Counted from the first letter of the stretch, positions 49,941 to 59,249 are shown. The stretch is DNA of 64,000 bases from Nocardia africana NBRC 100379 (GCF_001612635.1 NZ_BDAV01000020.1:90342-154341), one strand, 5' to 3'. Notes: a model not told the origin generated them from the letters alone. Made by a program: numbers and translations.

Positions 49941-51335
49941 TCAGCTGCCGTACAAGGATTCTCGCGCCCGGCCATAGGCACTGCGGATCTCCGTGCCCGC
50001 CGCACGGTCGTCGGGCGCTGGAATCTCGACGGTCGACACCGCCGGCCACTGCGGCGGTTCAGCGCCACGGCGCAAAGCCCACGCGGCCTGCCGTGCGGCG
50101 CCGAGCGCGACGTACTCCTCCGGCTCCGGCACAGTCACTGCCGCACCGAAGATCTGCGCGGCGGTCTCGGCAACGAACTGCGAACGCGATGCGCCGCCGA
50201 TCAGCAGCACTCGCCGAGGTGTCGCGCCGGCCGCGCGGAGCCGGTCGAGCGCATCGGCCATGTTGCACACCATTCCTTCGACTGCGGCGCGGGCCAGGTG
50301 AGCGGGTCGCATTGTCTCCAAACGCAATCCGTGCAGACTGCCCGTCGCCTGGGGCAGGTTCGGGGTGCGTTCGCCGGACAGGTACGGCAGCAGGACGAGG
50401 CCGTCGGCGCCCGGTGGGGCCTGGCAGGCCAGTGCGTCGAGTTCGCCGAGGCCGATTCCCAGGGCTGTGGCCGTCGCCTCGAGCACCCGGGCGGCGTTCA
50501 GCGTGCACACCAACGGCAGGAATTGTCCTGTCGCGTCGGCGAATCCGTTGACGAAGGGATCGGTGTTCAGCTGCGGGGTACGCGCGAACGCTGTGCCGCT
50601 GGTGCCCAGCGAGATCACCACGTCGCCGTCGCCGATCCCGAGTCCGAGCGCCGCCGCCGCGTTGTCCCCGGCGCCCGCGGCGACGAGCACGCCCGCAGCG
50701 GTGTGTCCCGCACTCTGGGAAGGTTCGAGTACGGTCGGAAGCTCAGGGCTACGGCCGTGGAAACCCTTGGCCAACAAGTCTTCTCGATACCGGCCCTCCG
50801 CCGCGGACCAGTACCCTGTACCCGACGCGTCGCTCCGGTCGGTCGTCGGCGCAGTGTCACCACCGCCGCACAACCGCCAGGTCAGGTAGTCATGCGGCAA
50901 CATCACCCGGGCGACTCGGTCCGCGAGCTCGGGCTCATGGTCGGCCATCCAACGCAGTTTCGCCACAGTGAATGCGGCGACCGGGACGCTGCCGACCGCG
51001 TCCAGCCACGCCCGCGGGCCGCCCAGTTCCGCGACGAGGTCGTCGGCGGCCTCGGCGGAGCGAACGTCGTTCCACAACAAGGCATCTCGCACCGGCTTGT
51101 GCGACTCGCCGAGTGCCACCAGGCCATGTTGCTGTCCGGCGATGGAGACCGCGTCGACGTGGTCGAGCAGCCCCTCCCCCGCCTGCTGCAGCGCGGTCCA
51201 CCATGCCTCGGGCGGGACCTCGGTGCCGTCGGGGTGCGGTGCGTGTCCTCGTGCCAGAACCTCGCCGGTGTCGGCGTCGCACACGACGACCTTGCAGGAC
51301 TGGGTGGAGCTGTCCACTCCGGCGACGGTGGCCAT
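49941..51335 (-). CDS. xylB: Xylulokinase
   Basis: 464 aa FGGY kinase. N-terminal VAGVDSSTQSCKVVV gives the phosphate-1 loop, then SIAGQQHGLVALGE and LLWNDVRSAEAA (typical of xylulokinase). The C-terminal domain has VISLGTSGTAFA, LLPYLSGERTPNLP and LIGGASRSQFVAE. The order and lengths match XylB, which phosphorylates D-xylulose to D-xylulose 5-phosphate for the pentose phosphate pathway. It is the last gene of the carbohydrate locus. Its ATG at 51335 directly abuts the stop of the dehydrogenase gene. Confidence 0.9.
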   Translation of the reverse strand: MATVAGVDSSTQSCKVVVCDADTGEVLARGHAPHPDGTEVPPEAWWTALQQAGEGLLDHVDAVSIAGQQHGLVALGESHKPVRDALLWNDVRSAEAADDLVAELGGPRAWLDAVGSVPVAAFTVAKLRWMADHEPELADRVARVMLPHDYLTWRLCGGGDTAPTTDRSDASGTGYWSAAEGRYREDLLAKGFHGRSPELPTVLEPSQSAGHTAAGVLVAAGAGDNAAAALGLGIGDGDVVISLGTSGTAFARTPQLNTDPFVNGFADATGQFLPLVCTLNAARVLEATATALGIGLGELDALACQAPPGADGLVLLPYLSGERTPNLPQATGSLHGLRLETMRPAHLARAAVEGMVCNMADALDRLRAAGATPRRVLLIGGASRSQFVAETAAQIFGAAVTVPEPEEYVALGAARQAAWALRRGAEPPQWPAVSTVEIPAPDDRAAGTEIRSAYGRARESLYGS

Positions 51336-52316
51336 CTATCCGCGTGGCGCGATCTGGATCTTGCGGCCGACGCCGTCGCGGAACGTCTGTAGCGCCTCCG
51401 AGAATTGGTCGAGGGCGAAGGTGTGGGTGACCATGGTGTCGGCGTCGATCGCCCCCTTGCGGACGAGGTCGACGGCGCGGCCGAAACTGTGGACCACCGC
51501 CATCGAGCCGACGATGGTGATCTCGTCGTTGTAGATACGGAACGGTGAGACGGAGGCCGTCGCGTCGCCGGGGGCGACGCCGAACTGCTGGTAGGTGCCG
51601 CCGCGGCGGACTCGGGTGAGGCCGTCTTCGATCGCTGGGATCGCGCCGGTGCAGTCGATGACGACTTCCCACCCGTGCGGGCGGTCGAACTCGTCGGCGT
51701 TCGTGGCGACCGCGTCCGCGCCGAGGGCGCAGGCGACCTGCAGGCGGTCGGTGTTGAGGTCGACCACCGAGACCGTGGCCGCGCCCGCCGCGACCGCGAG
51801 TTGCAGCATCATCAGGCCCATCGTGCCGGCGCCGTAGATCAGGTAGTGCGAGCCCAGCATCCTTGGTAGCCCGTCGAATCCGTGGACGGCACACGACAGC
51901 GGTTCCACGAGCGCGCCGTGCGAGGCGGGCAGATCGTCGGGCACCGTGAAGCAGTTCGCCTCCGGCACCGCGACGTATTCGGCCATCGCGCCGTTCACCG
52001 TGTCGCCGATCGCACCCCAGCGCTCGCAGAGGTTGCCGCGGCCGATGCGGCAATAGTGGCAGGCGCCGCAGAACAGCGACGGGTCTACGGCTACCTTCTC
52101 GCCGGACCTGGGGCCGTCGACGATCAGGCCGCAGAACTCGTGACCGGGCACGATCGGGTACGGCGTGGGCGGGAATTCCCCTTCGACGATGTGGATGTCG
52201 GTCCCGCAGATCCCCACCGCGGCCACCTGGACCACCACCTCCCCCGGGCCGGGAGTGGGGTCGGGAATCGTCTGCACCGAGTATTCGCCGGGTTTTTCGA
52301 TCACGAGCGCGCGCAT
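51336..52316 (-). CDS. Zinc-dependent polyol/alcohol dehydrogenase
   Basis: 326 aa medium-chain dehydrogenase. Catalytic zinc ligands are C37 (GICGTD), H59 and E60 (GHE); structural cysteines are C83, C86, C89 and C97. The Rossmann loop is YGAGTMGLMMLQLAVAAG with VVDLNTDRL following. It is closest in pattern to sorbitol/arabitol/threonine dehydrogenases. Next to xylulokinase, oxidation of a pentitol such as D-arabitol or xylitol to D-xylulose would make sense. It directly abuts both the GH172 and the xylB genes. Confidence 0.9.
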   Translation of the reverse strand: MRALVIEKPGEYSVQTIPDPTPGPGEVVVQVAAVGICGTDIHIVEGEFPPTPYPIVPGHEFCGLIVDGPRSGEKVAVDPSLFCGACHYCRIGRGNLCERWGAIGDTVNGAMAEYVAVPEANCFTVPDDLPASHGALVEPLSCAVHGFDGLPRMLGSHYLIYGAGTMGLMMLQLAVAAGAATVSVVDLNTDRLQVACALGADAVATNADEFDRPHGWEVVIDCTGAIPAIEDGLTRVRRGGTYQQFGVAPGDATASVSPFRIYNDEITIVGSMAVVHSFGRAVDLVRKGAIDADTMVTHTFALDQFSEALQTFRDGVGRKIQIAPRG

Positions 52317-53324
52317 CTACCGTCCCCTTTCCTGATACCACCATGCGGTGGTCGCGATTTCGGCGTCGGCCAACGGGAGATACCGCCCGCCATCCTGCCA
52401 GCCCAGCGCTTGCAGCGTGACGCGCAGCTCCTCGTGGAAGCGGATCGGGTCGCGCACATGCCAGCGATACATGCCGAATCGCTGTGCCGGCGTGTAGATC
52501 TCGTCGTGCGGCAGTACTTGGTGCAGACCGAGATAGGGGCTGGAGTAGTCGCGGTAGGCGCCGTCGAGGTCGAAGTTCCAGGCGCCGCCGAAATAGTCCT
52601 CGGTGCCGGTGCCGCAGATCGTCGGGAAGTCGTCGTCTCCGTCGAGGTGGAACTTGACCTCGCCCTCGCCCCACCAGCCGGGCGCATTCGGTGCGATCGC
52701 CAGATAGGTGCCGACGTAGCGTCCGCGGCCCCGGACGTCATCGACAATCGTGTGCACCGCGGGAGTGCCCAGCGGATTGCTGTGGCGCCGTTGGCAATGC
52801 AGGTAGCCGACGTCCTCGCCTACCTCGGTCTCGTCGTAGGTGAGCTGATAGTAGACCGGCACCGAACGCTCGGTGGGGTTGTGCAGGGTGACACGGGCGC
52901 GCTGGAGAAACGGCATGGGCCAGTAGGTGTTCAAGCCACCGGCGGGTGCGACCACCACCATTTCCGAGCTCACCAGCGCCAGTTCGTCCCAGCCGTTGCA
53001 GAAGAAGTCGCCCAGCGGCACGTCGATCGACGGGTGCGAGTCGTCGTCCCAGGTGAAGTTCAGAGTCAACCGGCGCAGCACCGTGCGGTCGGTGGTCAGC
53101 CAGAAGTGCCGGATCACGCCAGGCCCCGACACGTCGGCCAGCGTCGCGGTGGTACCGGGGGCCAGGTCGATCGACGGGGACACCTTCCACCCCACACCGA
53201 GATCACGTGCCGCGCCCGCGCCGGTCCCGGTCTCCGCCCGCCCACCCGCGCCGGGCGCGCCGGTCGGGTTCTCGGGGCTGATCGAGCGGGTACGCGCCCG
53301 GTCGAGGCGCCAGAGTTCAGACAT
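52317..53324 (-). CDS. GH172 (DUF2961) glycoside hydrolase
   Basis: 335 aa, a single DUF2961 domain. ISPENPTGAPGAGG, GVIRHFWLTTD, WDDDSHPSIDVPLGDFFCNGW, SEMVVVAPAGGLNTYWPMPF and the hallmark GTGTEDYFGGAW carrying a conserved Glu are all in family order. GH172 members characterised so far act on furanosides: difructose dianhydride I synthase/hydrolase and exo-alpha-D-arabinofuranosidases. No signal peptide is seen, so it should act on imported oligosaccharides. ATG 53324 follows the FGGY kinase by 71 bases; the stop directly abuts the dehydrogenase start. Confidence 0.9.
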   Translation of the reverse strand: MSELWRLDRARTRSISPENPTGAPGAGGRAETGTGAGAARDLGVGWKVSPSIDLAPGTTATLADVSGPGVIRHFWLTTDRTVLRRLTLNFTWDDDSHPSIDVPLGDFFCNGWDELALVSSEMVVVAPAGGLNTYWPMPFLQRARVTLHNPTERSVPVYYQLTYDETEVGEDVGYLHCQRRHSNPLGTPAVHTIVDDVRGRGRYVGTYLAIAPNAPGWWGEGEVKFHLDGDDDFPTICGTGTEDYFGGAWNFDLDGAYRDYSSPYLGLHQVLPHDEIYTPAQRFGMYRWHVRDPIRFHEELRVTLQALGWQDGGRYLPLADAEIATTAWWYQERGR

Positions 53325-53395
53325 TGTCCATCCCGGTCCGACGGTGTTGTGCGAGGCTGACGGAGTGGGCGCGTGCGCTGCCGAAACGCCGGATT

Positions 53396-54877
53396 TCACC
53401 CATGGTTCGCCGCCCGATGTTGTTCCGTAGCAAGGAAATGCGCGATATCCATGGTCGACTCGTACAGCTCGCGGTAGCGCCGGTAGTACTGGTCGTAGAT
53501 CTCTTGTCGCCGGACATCCGGCTCGATGATCGACGTCACCGGGTTCCAACTGGATGTGTCGACGCCGGCGGCCTCCGCGGCCAGCAGGGCGTCGCCGAGG
53601 CAGGCCCCGACGGTCTCCGCCGGCAACTCCTGCGGCAGACCGGTTACGTCGGACACGATCTGGGTCCACAGCCCGCCTTTGGTGCCGCCACCGACGGCGA
53701 CCAGGCGTCGAGCACGACCACCGGCGTCGGACATGGCCTCCAGGTTGTGCCGCACCCCGTATCCGGTGGCTTCCAGCGCGGCCCGATACAGCTCGGCTCG
53801 GCCGTGGCTGGTGGTGAGTCCGGCGACGATGCCGCGAGCGTCGGGATCGAACAGCGGTGTTCGTTCGCCGGCGAAATACGGCAGCATCAACAGTCCCCGG
53901 CTGCCGGCCGGAACCTTGCCCGCCTCCTCGATCAGGTCGCCGAACTCTCCCCCGACCAGGCGGCGCAGCCAATCGGTGACCGCACCCGAGGTGGCCATTC
54001 CCGCTGCCAGCGAATAGGTTTCGGGCCACGCGCCGCATGTGCCCCACAGGCCGGGGTGCGGACGCGGCTGGGTGAGGATCTGGACGAGGAACATCGTGGT
54101 GCCGTACATGACCATCGCATCGCCGGGTGCGCGCACGCCGACGCTGGCCGCTTCGGCCCACGCGTCGACGGTGCCCGTGGTGACCGGTAGTCCCTGCGGA
54201 AGCCCGGTCGCGGCAGCACCTTCCGCGGTCACCCGGCCCACTACCGCTGTGGGCCAGGCGAGTTCGGGCAACGGCAGGCCGGGGGCGCAGCGCTCGGCCC
54301 AGTCACCGGCCCACTCACGTTTGCGCAGGTCGTACATGGGCACGCACTGGCTCGCCGACTGGTGGTCGAGCACGTAGCGTCCGGTCAACCGGTGCACGAG
54401 AAAGGAACTCGCCATCAGCAGCATGCGGGTGCGCGCAGAGACATCCGGCTCGTGCCGCGCCAGCCACCGCAGCTTCGGCCCGACGGCCTGGCTGGTGAGC
54501 GGCGATCCGGCCCGTTCGAGCACCGCAGCCTCACCCAATTCGCCTGTCAGCTCATCGATTTCGACGGTTGCCCGGGTGTCGACGCCGTACAGGATGGCCG
54601 GTCGCAGCGGATTTCCCTGCGCATCGGCGGGCAGCAAGCACGGGCCGATTCCGCTGATGCCCAGCCCCTCCAGCCGTGCGCCGGCGGCGGCTTGCACCAA
54701 TTCGCGAGCGATAGCGACGAAGTCCGCCCACCACACCGACTCCGCGTCGTGCTCGACCCAGCCCGGTCGCGGCATCGATACCGCGTGCGGACGCTCGGAA
54801 CGAGCGAGGATCTTGCCGTCGGCGTCGGTCAGAACACCTTTGGAACCGGAAGTGCCGATGTCGATTCCGATGAACAT
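53396..54877 (-). CDS. FGGY-family pentulose kinase
   Basis: 493 aa: N-terminal MFIGIDIGTSGSKGVLTDADG, GISGIGPCLLPAD, LYGVDTRAT; C-terminal VMYGTTMFLVQ, LLMLPYFAGERTPLFDPDARG and AVGGGTKGGLWTQ. It differs clearly from the xylB product of the same locus. The pattern fits kinases for ribulose, xylulose or related ketoses. Next to an L-fucose/D-arabinose-type isomerase, D-ribulose is the most economical substrate. ATG 54877 is taken; a GTG two codons earlier overlaps the isomerase stop (GTGA), so the two are coupled either way. Confidence 0.88.
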   Translation of the reverse strand: MFIGIDIGTSGSKGVLTDADGKILARSERPHAVSMPRPGWVEHDAESVWWADFVAIARELVQAAAGARLEGLGISGIGPCLLPADAQGNPLRPAILYGVDTRATVEIDELTGELGEAAVLERAGSPLTSQAVGPKLRWLARHEPDVSARTRMLLMASSFLVHRLTGRYVLDHQSASQCVPMYDLRKREWAGDWAERCAPGLPLPELAWPTAVVGRVTAEGAAATGLPQGLPVTTGTVDAWAEAASVGVRAPGDAMVMYGTTMFLVQILTQPRPHPGLWGTCGAWPETYSLAAGMATSGAVTDWLRRLVGGEFGDLIEEAGKVPAGSRGLLMLPYFAGERTPLFDPDARGIVAGLTTSHGRAELYRAALEATGYGVRHNLEAMSDAGGRARRLVAVGGGTKGGLWTQIVSDVTGLPQELPAETVGACLGDALLAAEAAGVDTSSWNPVTSIIEPDVRRQEIYDQYYRRYRELYESTMDIAHFLATEQHRAANHG

Positions 54878-54879
54878 GG

Positions 54880-56292
54880 TCACCGAGTGAATTCGTCCAC
54901 GGTGACACCCAGCAGATCACACGCGGCCCGCACGGTCGCGCGATGGTCACCGGGCACAGCGTGGATATGGTTGGCGCCGAACCGGGACAGGAAATCCTCG
55001 GCGCGAGCGTCGAGCCGCGCGAACGCGTGCGGCCATTCGCGGGTCGACTGGCGCATCAACTCGTCGTTGGTGGCCTCGTCGTAGGACTCGAAGTCGCCGA
55101 GCATCAACTGCATTCGGTAGTTGCCGTCGTTGCGCGTCAGCCGGGCCAGGGTCATCTGCCCCGGCGCCGCGAGATGATGGACGGACGCACCGCCCGCGGG
55201 GAAGAAGAACACCTCGGGGAACAGATGCACCCGGGACAGGTTCTCCGCCGGATCGTCGCTGCGGGCCGCGAACCAGGTGGCGTGCTGGCCGGAGTTGCAC
55301 AGATCCCAGATGTCGCGATCGGCGTGGTAGTGGCGGACGTCGGCGAACAAGACCGGTGTCCGCGAGATCTGTTTGAGCAGTTGCATGGTCAGCGCGCCGT
55401 CCATGTCCGCCTCGGTCGCGCACACATGCGTCGGCTTCGGGCCGTTCCAGTCGTACGGGTCGTTGAGGAACGCCTCGGTGACATCCATCGTGGCGAAGTA
55501 CTGGGTGAGTTCGGGCTGGCCCTTGATGCCGGAGAAGTCGATGTTCCATTCGTCGATCAGCTCGCGCACCGCGAGGTAGGAGCGGATCTGGCGCTCCAGC
55601 AGCTCCGGAGTGAGTTTGTCCCCGTCGTAGTGCACGCCCGCGGTGGTCTCCTCCAGCCAGGTCCGGGCCTTCGAGACCTCCGTGGCGTCGGCCAGCTCGG
55701 CGCGGCGCACGATCTCCCACTGGTCGATCTCCTCGACGTCGACACCGAAAATGCGTTGCCACTGATCGGTATTCGCGACGGCGGTGTTCATTCCCATCGG
55801 CCGGCCACCGAACCGGCCGAACGTCGAGCCGCGCAAGCTCGACACCGCCGCTGCGGCGCAAGCCCGCACACCGATCTTCTCGATCAGGTCCGGATCGGCC
55901 GGGTCGCCCCACAGTCGAGTGTGCGTGCGGCCGATCTGATCCAGCGCTCCGCCGGCCGCCAGCATCCCGACCATTCCGGGTTGCACCGGGTCGATATTGG
56001 ACAACAGCAGCAACGCTCCCGGCGTGGCCCCTTGGACGAGCATCGTGAAGTGCGGGAACGCCCATACCGCGTAGTGCAGTACGGTCAGATCGACCCCGGC
56101 CGAGGCGACTTCGCGAGCCACGGAGACGGCGAGGGTGTTGGTACTGACCGGCGCGGAGCCGCGCACCACCTCGTGCCCGGCGGCGGTGAGCTCGCCGACG
56201 AGCCGGTCCTCGTTGGTACGGATGAACTCGGCTATGCCGTCGTGCACATAGTCGCGTCCGTCGGAAATGCTGATCACACCGATACGTGCCAC
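54880..56292 (-). CDS. L-fucose/D-arabinose isomerase-like protein
   Basis: 470 aa of the FucI/AraA-like isomerase superfamily. N-terminal RIGVISISDGRDYVHDGIAEF, FGGRPMGMNTAVANTDQW in the middle, and the metal-binding set in TEADMDGALTMQLL (Glu, Asp), FADVRHYHAD (Asp) and FGANHIHAVPGDH (His). These enzymes interconvert aldoses and ketoses with Mn2+; L-fucose isomerases commonly also use D-arabinose, giving D-ribulose. GTG 56292 follows AAGGGA. It lies 122 bases after the beta-propeller hydrolase and overlaps the FGGY kinase start. Confidence 0.88.
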   Translation of the reverse strand: MARIGVISISDGRDYVHDGIAEFIRTNEDRLVGELTAAGHEVVRGSAPVSTNTLAVSVAREVASAGVDLTVLHYAVWAFPHFTMLVQGATPGALLLLSNIDPVQPGMVGMLAAGGALDQIGRTHTRLWGDPADPDLIEKIGVRACAAAAVSSLRGSTFGRFGGRPMGMNTAVANTDQWQRIFGVDVEEIDQWEIVRRAELADATEVSKARTWLEETTAGVHYDGDKLTPELLERQIRSYLAVRELIDEWNIDFSGIKGQPELTQYFATMDVTEAFLNDPYDWNGPKPTHVCATEADMDGALTMQLLKQISRTPVLFADVRHYHADRDIWDLCNSGQHATWFAARSDDPAENLSRVHLFPEVFFFPAGGASVHHLAAPGQMTLARLTRNDGNYRMQLMLGDFESYDEATNDELMRQSTREWPHAFARLDARAEDFLSRFGANHIHAVPGDHRATVRAACDLLGVTVDEFTR

Positions 56293-56414
56293 GCCGGATC
56301 CCTTCAAGAGACGAACGGTCGGACCACTCGCTGTGCCCGATGGCGGTCCGCACGGTCCTCGGTGGTAACGCAGGCTGCCGCCTCCGGGCCGCGCTCGCAC
56401 ACTAGAGATATCAC

Positions 56415-57353
56415 TCAGAGCACGGTTTTCGGCGGGGTTCTGCCGATCTCGAGGGGTGCCAGCGACACTCCGCCCTGTCCCCAGCCGCAACTGGTGATCC
56501 ACAGGTCGCCGTCGTCGATCACCTCGGCGGCGTGTGCGGCGATGTGGCCGACACGGTCGTCGATCCCGAAGTGGTAGGGATCGTCGCCCGCGAACACGTC
56601 GGTGCCGACGTAATCGGGCCTCGGACCGATGAACAGATACCAGGAACCGTTGTAGCGCAACACGAACGGGGACTCGGTATTGCCGGCCTCGGTTCCCGAC
56701 GTCGGGTCGGTGAACGCGATGCGCCGCTCACTCCAGGTGCGCAGGTCGGTGCTCGTGCGGTACGCCACCACATAGTTGCCGCCCGACGGCGAACTCGTCG
56801 CGGCGTAGTACATCACCCAGCGGCCGTCGATCCACGCGACCATGGGATCGCGGGCGTCGTATCCGTCGCGAAACACCGGCCCGGCCGGTTCGCGGGTCCA
56901 TTCGAACAGGTCGTCGGAGGTGGCCACGCAGATCGCCGCGGCGGTACGGTCGTCGCCGCCGCCCGCATAGAACATGTGGTAGCGACCGTCGGCGCGGATC
57001 ACGTACGGCGCCCACAGATGCGTCTCGCCGTGGTCGCGGTCCACGACCAGTGCCGGAGGGTGTTTGGTCCACGGGCCGTGCAGGTCGTCGGCGCTCGCAT
57101 GGGCGAATTCGATTTCGTCGAACGGATCAGCGGGTTCGGGATGGGTGATGCCGAACAGGTGCCAGCGGCCCGATCCGTCGCGAATGATGGTGTGGTCGTT
57201 GATATACCACCGTTGCGACTCGCCGGCGCTCGGGTCGTAGATCGTGTGGAAGCGCCCGGCTCGAACGCTCACCGCGCGGTCCGCCGATGGGTCACGAAGA
57301 CCGGATCGGTCGGTCGCCGGCCCGCCTCGCACTACGATCTCGGGGTCGGTCAT
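56415..57353 (-). CDS. GH43/GH32-like five-bladed beta-propeller glycoside hydrolase
   Basis: 312 aa. The GH43/32/62/68-clan pattern is visible: an N-terminal Asp in WYINDHTIIRDGSGRWHLFGI, a second acidic site in DARDPMVAWIDGRWVMYY, and a Glu in GNTESPFVLRYNGSWYLF, separated by repeated beta-blade sequences (GRYHMFYAGGGDD). Likely to cleave furanosides (arabinofuranose or fructofuranose). There is no signal peptide, so it acts inside the cell, like GH172. ATG 57353 is preceded by GGGAGGAG. It is the first gene of the locus. Confidence 0.82.
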   Translation of the reverse strand: MTDPEIVVRGGPATDRSGLRDPSADRAVSVRAGRFHTIYDPSAGESQRWYINDHTIIRDGSGRWHLFGITHPEPADPFDEIEFAHASADDLHGPWTKHPPALVVDRDHGETHLWAPYVIRADGRYHMFYAGGGDDRTAAAICVATSDDLFEWTREPAGPVFRDGYDARDPMVAWIDGRWVMYYAATSSPSGGNYVVAYRTSTDLRTWSERRIAFTDPTSGTEAGNTESPFVLRYNGSWYLFIGPRPDYVGTDVFAGDDPYHFGIDDRVGHIAAHAAEVIDDGDLWITSCGWGQGGVSLAPLEIGRTPPKTVL

Positions 57354-57687
57354 CTGGCACCGCTCTCCTCCCTCGCGTTCGCCGCACCGGCGCTGGCTCG
57401 CGAGGATGCCGCTGGGACCGGATCCGTGTGCAGCCTCGTGCGAACTCCAGCCGATCAGGCGTAGGACACTGAACATCCGCGTCGAGAATCCCATCCACGG
57501 TAGATGACGACGACGCGCGGGCGGCGGAAATCCGGTCATGATCACCCCGGCCTCGGTCACGAATCGCACGGAGGGGCGGCGATGTTCGATCACTACCGGA
57601 TCGGCCCGCGACGAACAACGGAATCGCCGGCACTATCCCCATCGGTGAACGACAGCGGTCTCGCCGGCCCCGAATAGACTGCGCCGC
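57354..57687. promoter_or_regulatory. Divergent promoter region of the carbohydrate locus
   Basis: 334 bases between the beta-propeller hydrolase (minus) and the alpha/beta hydrolase (plus). On the plus strand a TAGACT -10 element at 57675-57680 is 7 bases before the start. I found no convincing dyad that could be the operator of the locus, and no regulator gene is adjacent. Confidence 0.45.
57675..57680 (+). promoter_or_regulatory. -10 element of a leaderless promoter
   Basis: TAGACT ends 7 bases before ATG 57688 and no ribosome site is present, so transcription probably begins at or next to the start codon, a common arrangement in actinobacteria. Confidence 0.6.
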
Positions 57688-58479
57688 ATGCGGACAGCGA
57701 TGACGCTCGACAGCGGCCAAGTCGTCGGTTACGTCGACCACGGCGGTTCCGGCCCGGCCGTACTGCTGTTGCACAGCTACCTGATGGACGCCGACATGTT
57801 CGCCCCGCAGGTACGTTCACTCGGCTCGACCTACCGGTTGATCACCATGGACGAACGCGGCCACGGTGAAACGCCTGCCGACAACCCCTTCACCTACTGG
57901 GACGTGGCCCGCGACGCACTCGGATTGCTCGACCACCTCGGGGTCGAGCGATGCGCGGTGGTGGGTACGAGCCAGGGCGGATTCATCGGTCTGCGAATGG
58001 CCCTGCTGGAACCGAACCGGGTGGCCGCGCTCGCATTGCTCGGAACGTCGGGCGCCGCCGAGGACCCGCAGGTCGCCGACGCCTACCGGCAAGCTGCTGC
58101 GGCGTGGCGGGAATTCGGTCCGACGCAGGAGTTGCTCGACATGAACGCCGCCATCTGCCTGGGTCAGCACGACGCGACCGAGTGGCAGGCCAAGTGGCGC
58201 AAGCTTTCCGGAGATCACATCGACCGGGTCCTCACTCCCCTGGTCGAGCGGGACAGCGTCCTCGACCGCGCTTCCGAGATCGACTGCCCCGCTCTGGTTC
58301 TGCACGGCTCGGCCGACGCCGCCTATCCGGTCGACCGGGCCGTCGAGCTGGCCGCGGCCTTGCCGAACGCCGGGCCGCCGGTGATCATCGACGGAGGCGC
58401 GCACTTCCTGTCGCTGACCGACGCGGACGCCGTAGAACCGCACCTGGCGGAATTCCTGTCGAAGTCGCTGCCCAGGTGA
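57688..58479 (+). CDS. Alpha/beta hydrolase
   Basis: 263 aa with the alpha/beta-hydrolase core: VLLLHSYLMDADMF, ERGHGETPADNPFTYWDVARD, nucleophile Ser in VVGTSQGGFIGLRMAL, acid residue around LVLHGSADAAYP, and His in DGGAHFLSLTDAD. It resembles 3-oxoadipate enol-lactonase/haloperoxidase-like esterases; substrate unknown. The start is leaderless. It is divergent from the carbohydrate locus, but nothing in the sequence ties it functionally to that locus. Confidence 0.88.
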   Translation: MRTAMTLDSGQVVGYVDHGGSGPAVLLLHSYLMDADMFAPQVRSLGSTYRLITMDERGHGETPADNPFTYWDVARDALGLLDHLGVERCAVVGTSQGGFIGLRMALLEPNRVAALALLGTSGAAEDPQVADAYRQAAAAWREFGPTQELLDMNAAICLGQHDATEWQAKWRKLSGDHIDRVLTPLVERDSVLDRASEIDCPALVLHGSADAAYPVDRAVELAAALPNAGPPVIIDGGAHFLSLTDADAVEPHLAEFLSKSLPR

Positions 58480-58566
58480 ACTCAGGCCTTCGCTGAGCAT
58501 CGGCCTATGCCGCTACCGATTCGGGAGCGACTCTGCGCCTGCCCGGAACTCACCGTGGGGAGCCGA

Positions 58567-58857
58567 TCACTCCTGGATGGAGACCTTGTTCTTGTAGAAG
58601 GCGACGTAGCCCTCGATGTTGGCTGCTGCCTGTTTCGTCTCGGGGTAATACCACGCGGCGTCGACGAGAGGGTTTCCGTCACCGACATCCACCGTGTAGT
58701 AGCTCGCACGACCCTTCCATGGGCAGATGGTGTGCGTCTCCGTGGGCGTGAAGTACTCCTTCTCGAGCGATTCCGGCGGGAAGTAGATATTGCCTTCCAC
58801 CGTTTCGTAGTGGTCGGACTCCGCGATGGTGACGCCGTTGACCGTTGCCTTTGCCAT
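58567..58857 (-). CDS. DUF427 protein, 96 aa
   Basis: MAKATVNGVTIAESDHYETVEGNIYFPPESLEKEYFTPTETHTICPWKGRASYYTVDVGDG is a complete DUF427 domain, with the conserved T-x-CPWKG-x-A-x-Y(Y) core and later AAWYYPETK. It is a small cytosolic beta-fold protein of unknown biochemical role, widespread in actinobacteria. ATG 58857 matches family starts; an ATG three codons upstream is also possible. Confidence 0.87.
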   Translation of the reverse strand: MAKATVNGVTIAESDHYETVEGNIYFPPESLEKEYFTPTETHTICPWKGRASYYTVDVGDGNPLVDAAWYYPETKQAAANIEGYVAFYKNKVSIQE

Positions 58858-59249
58858 GCTCCCCATTCTGCCCCGGTCCGCGAGCGGACCCCAGCGGCGA
58901 ACAGCCATGGCACAAGGCCGCGTGCGACCGGCCCCGACGGGGGAACTACAGCCACCCGTTTCGAGGTTCCACGCCATTGTGGACCGTCATCGGCGTCGTT
59001 GCCGGACGGCGGGTGTCGAGCACCCCGCGCTCGAAACGGGCATTCGGGAGGAGGGTCGTCGGCATGTGGGCCTGTTCGGCCCAACGTGGGTGCGGCCCTC
59101 GAGGGTCACGTCCAACGCCATTGTCGACAGTGGTTGTGGCGGAATGAGTTTGGTCCAGAAATCGTGGCGAACGGAAACAGCAACCATGTCGCGCGTAATC
59201 CATCGGCTTCGGTTCTGCGGGCGTCGTCCATCTGTCGTTCCCAGTGCGC
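58858..59249. other. Intergenic region without a recognised gene
   Basis: 392 bases between the DUF427 gene and the 3' end of the PucR-type gene. A short hairpin TGGGCC-N5-GGCCCA (59067-59083) is present. Frames on either strand look random. Confidence 0.4.
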
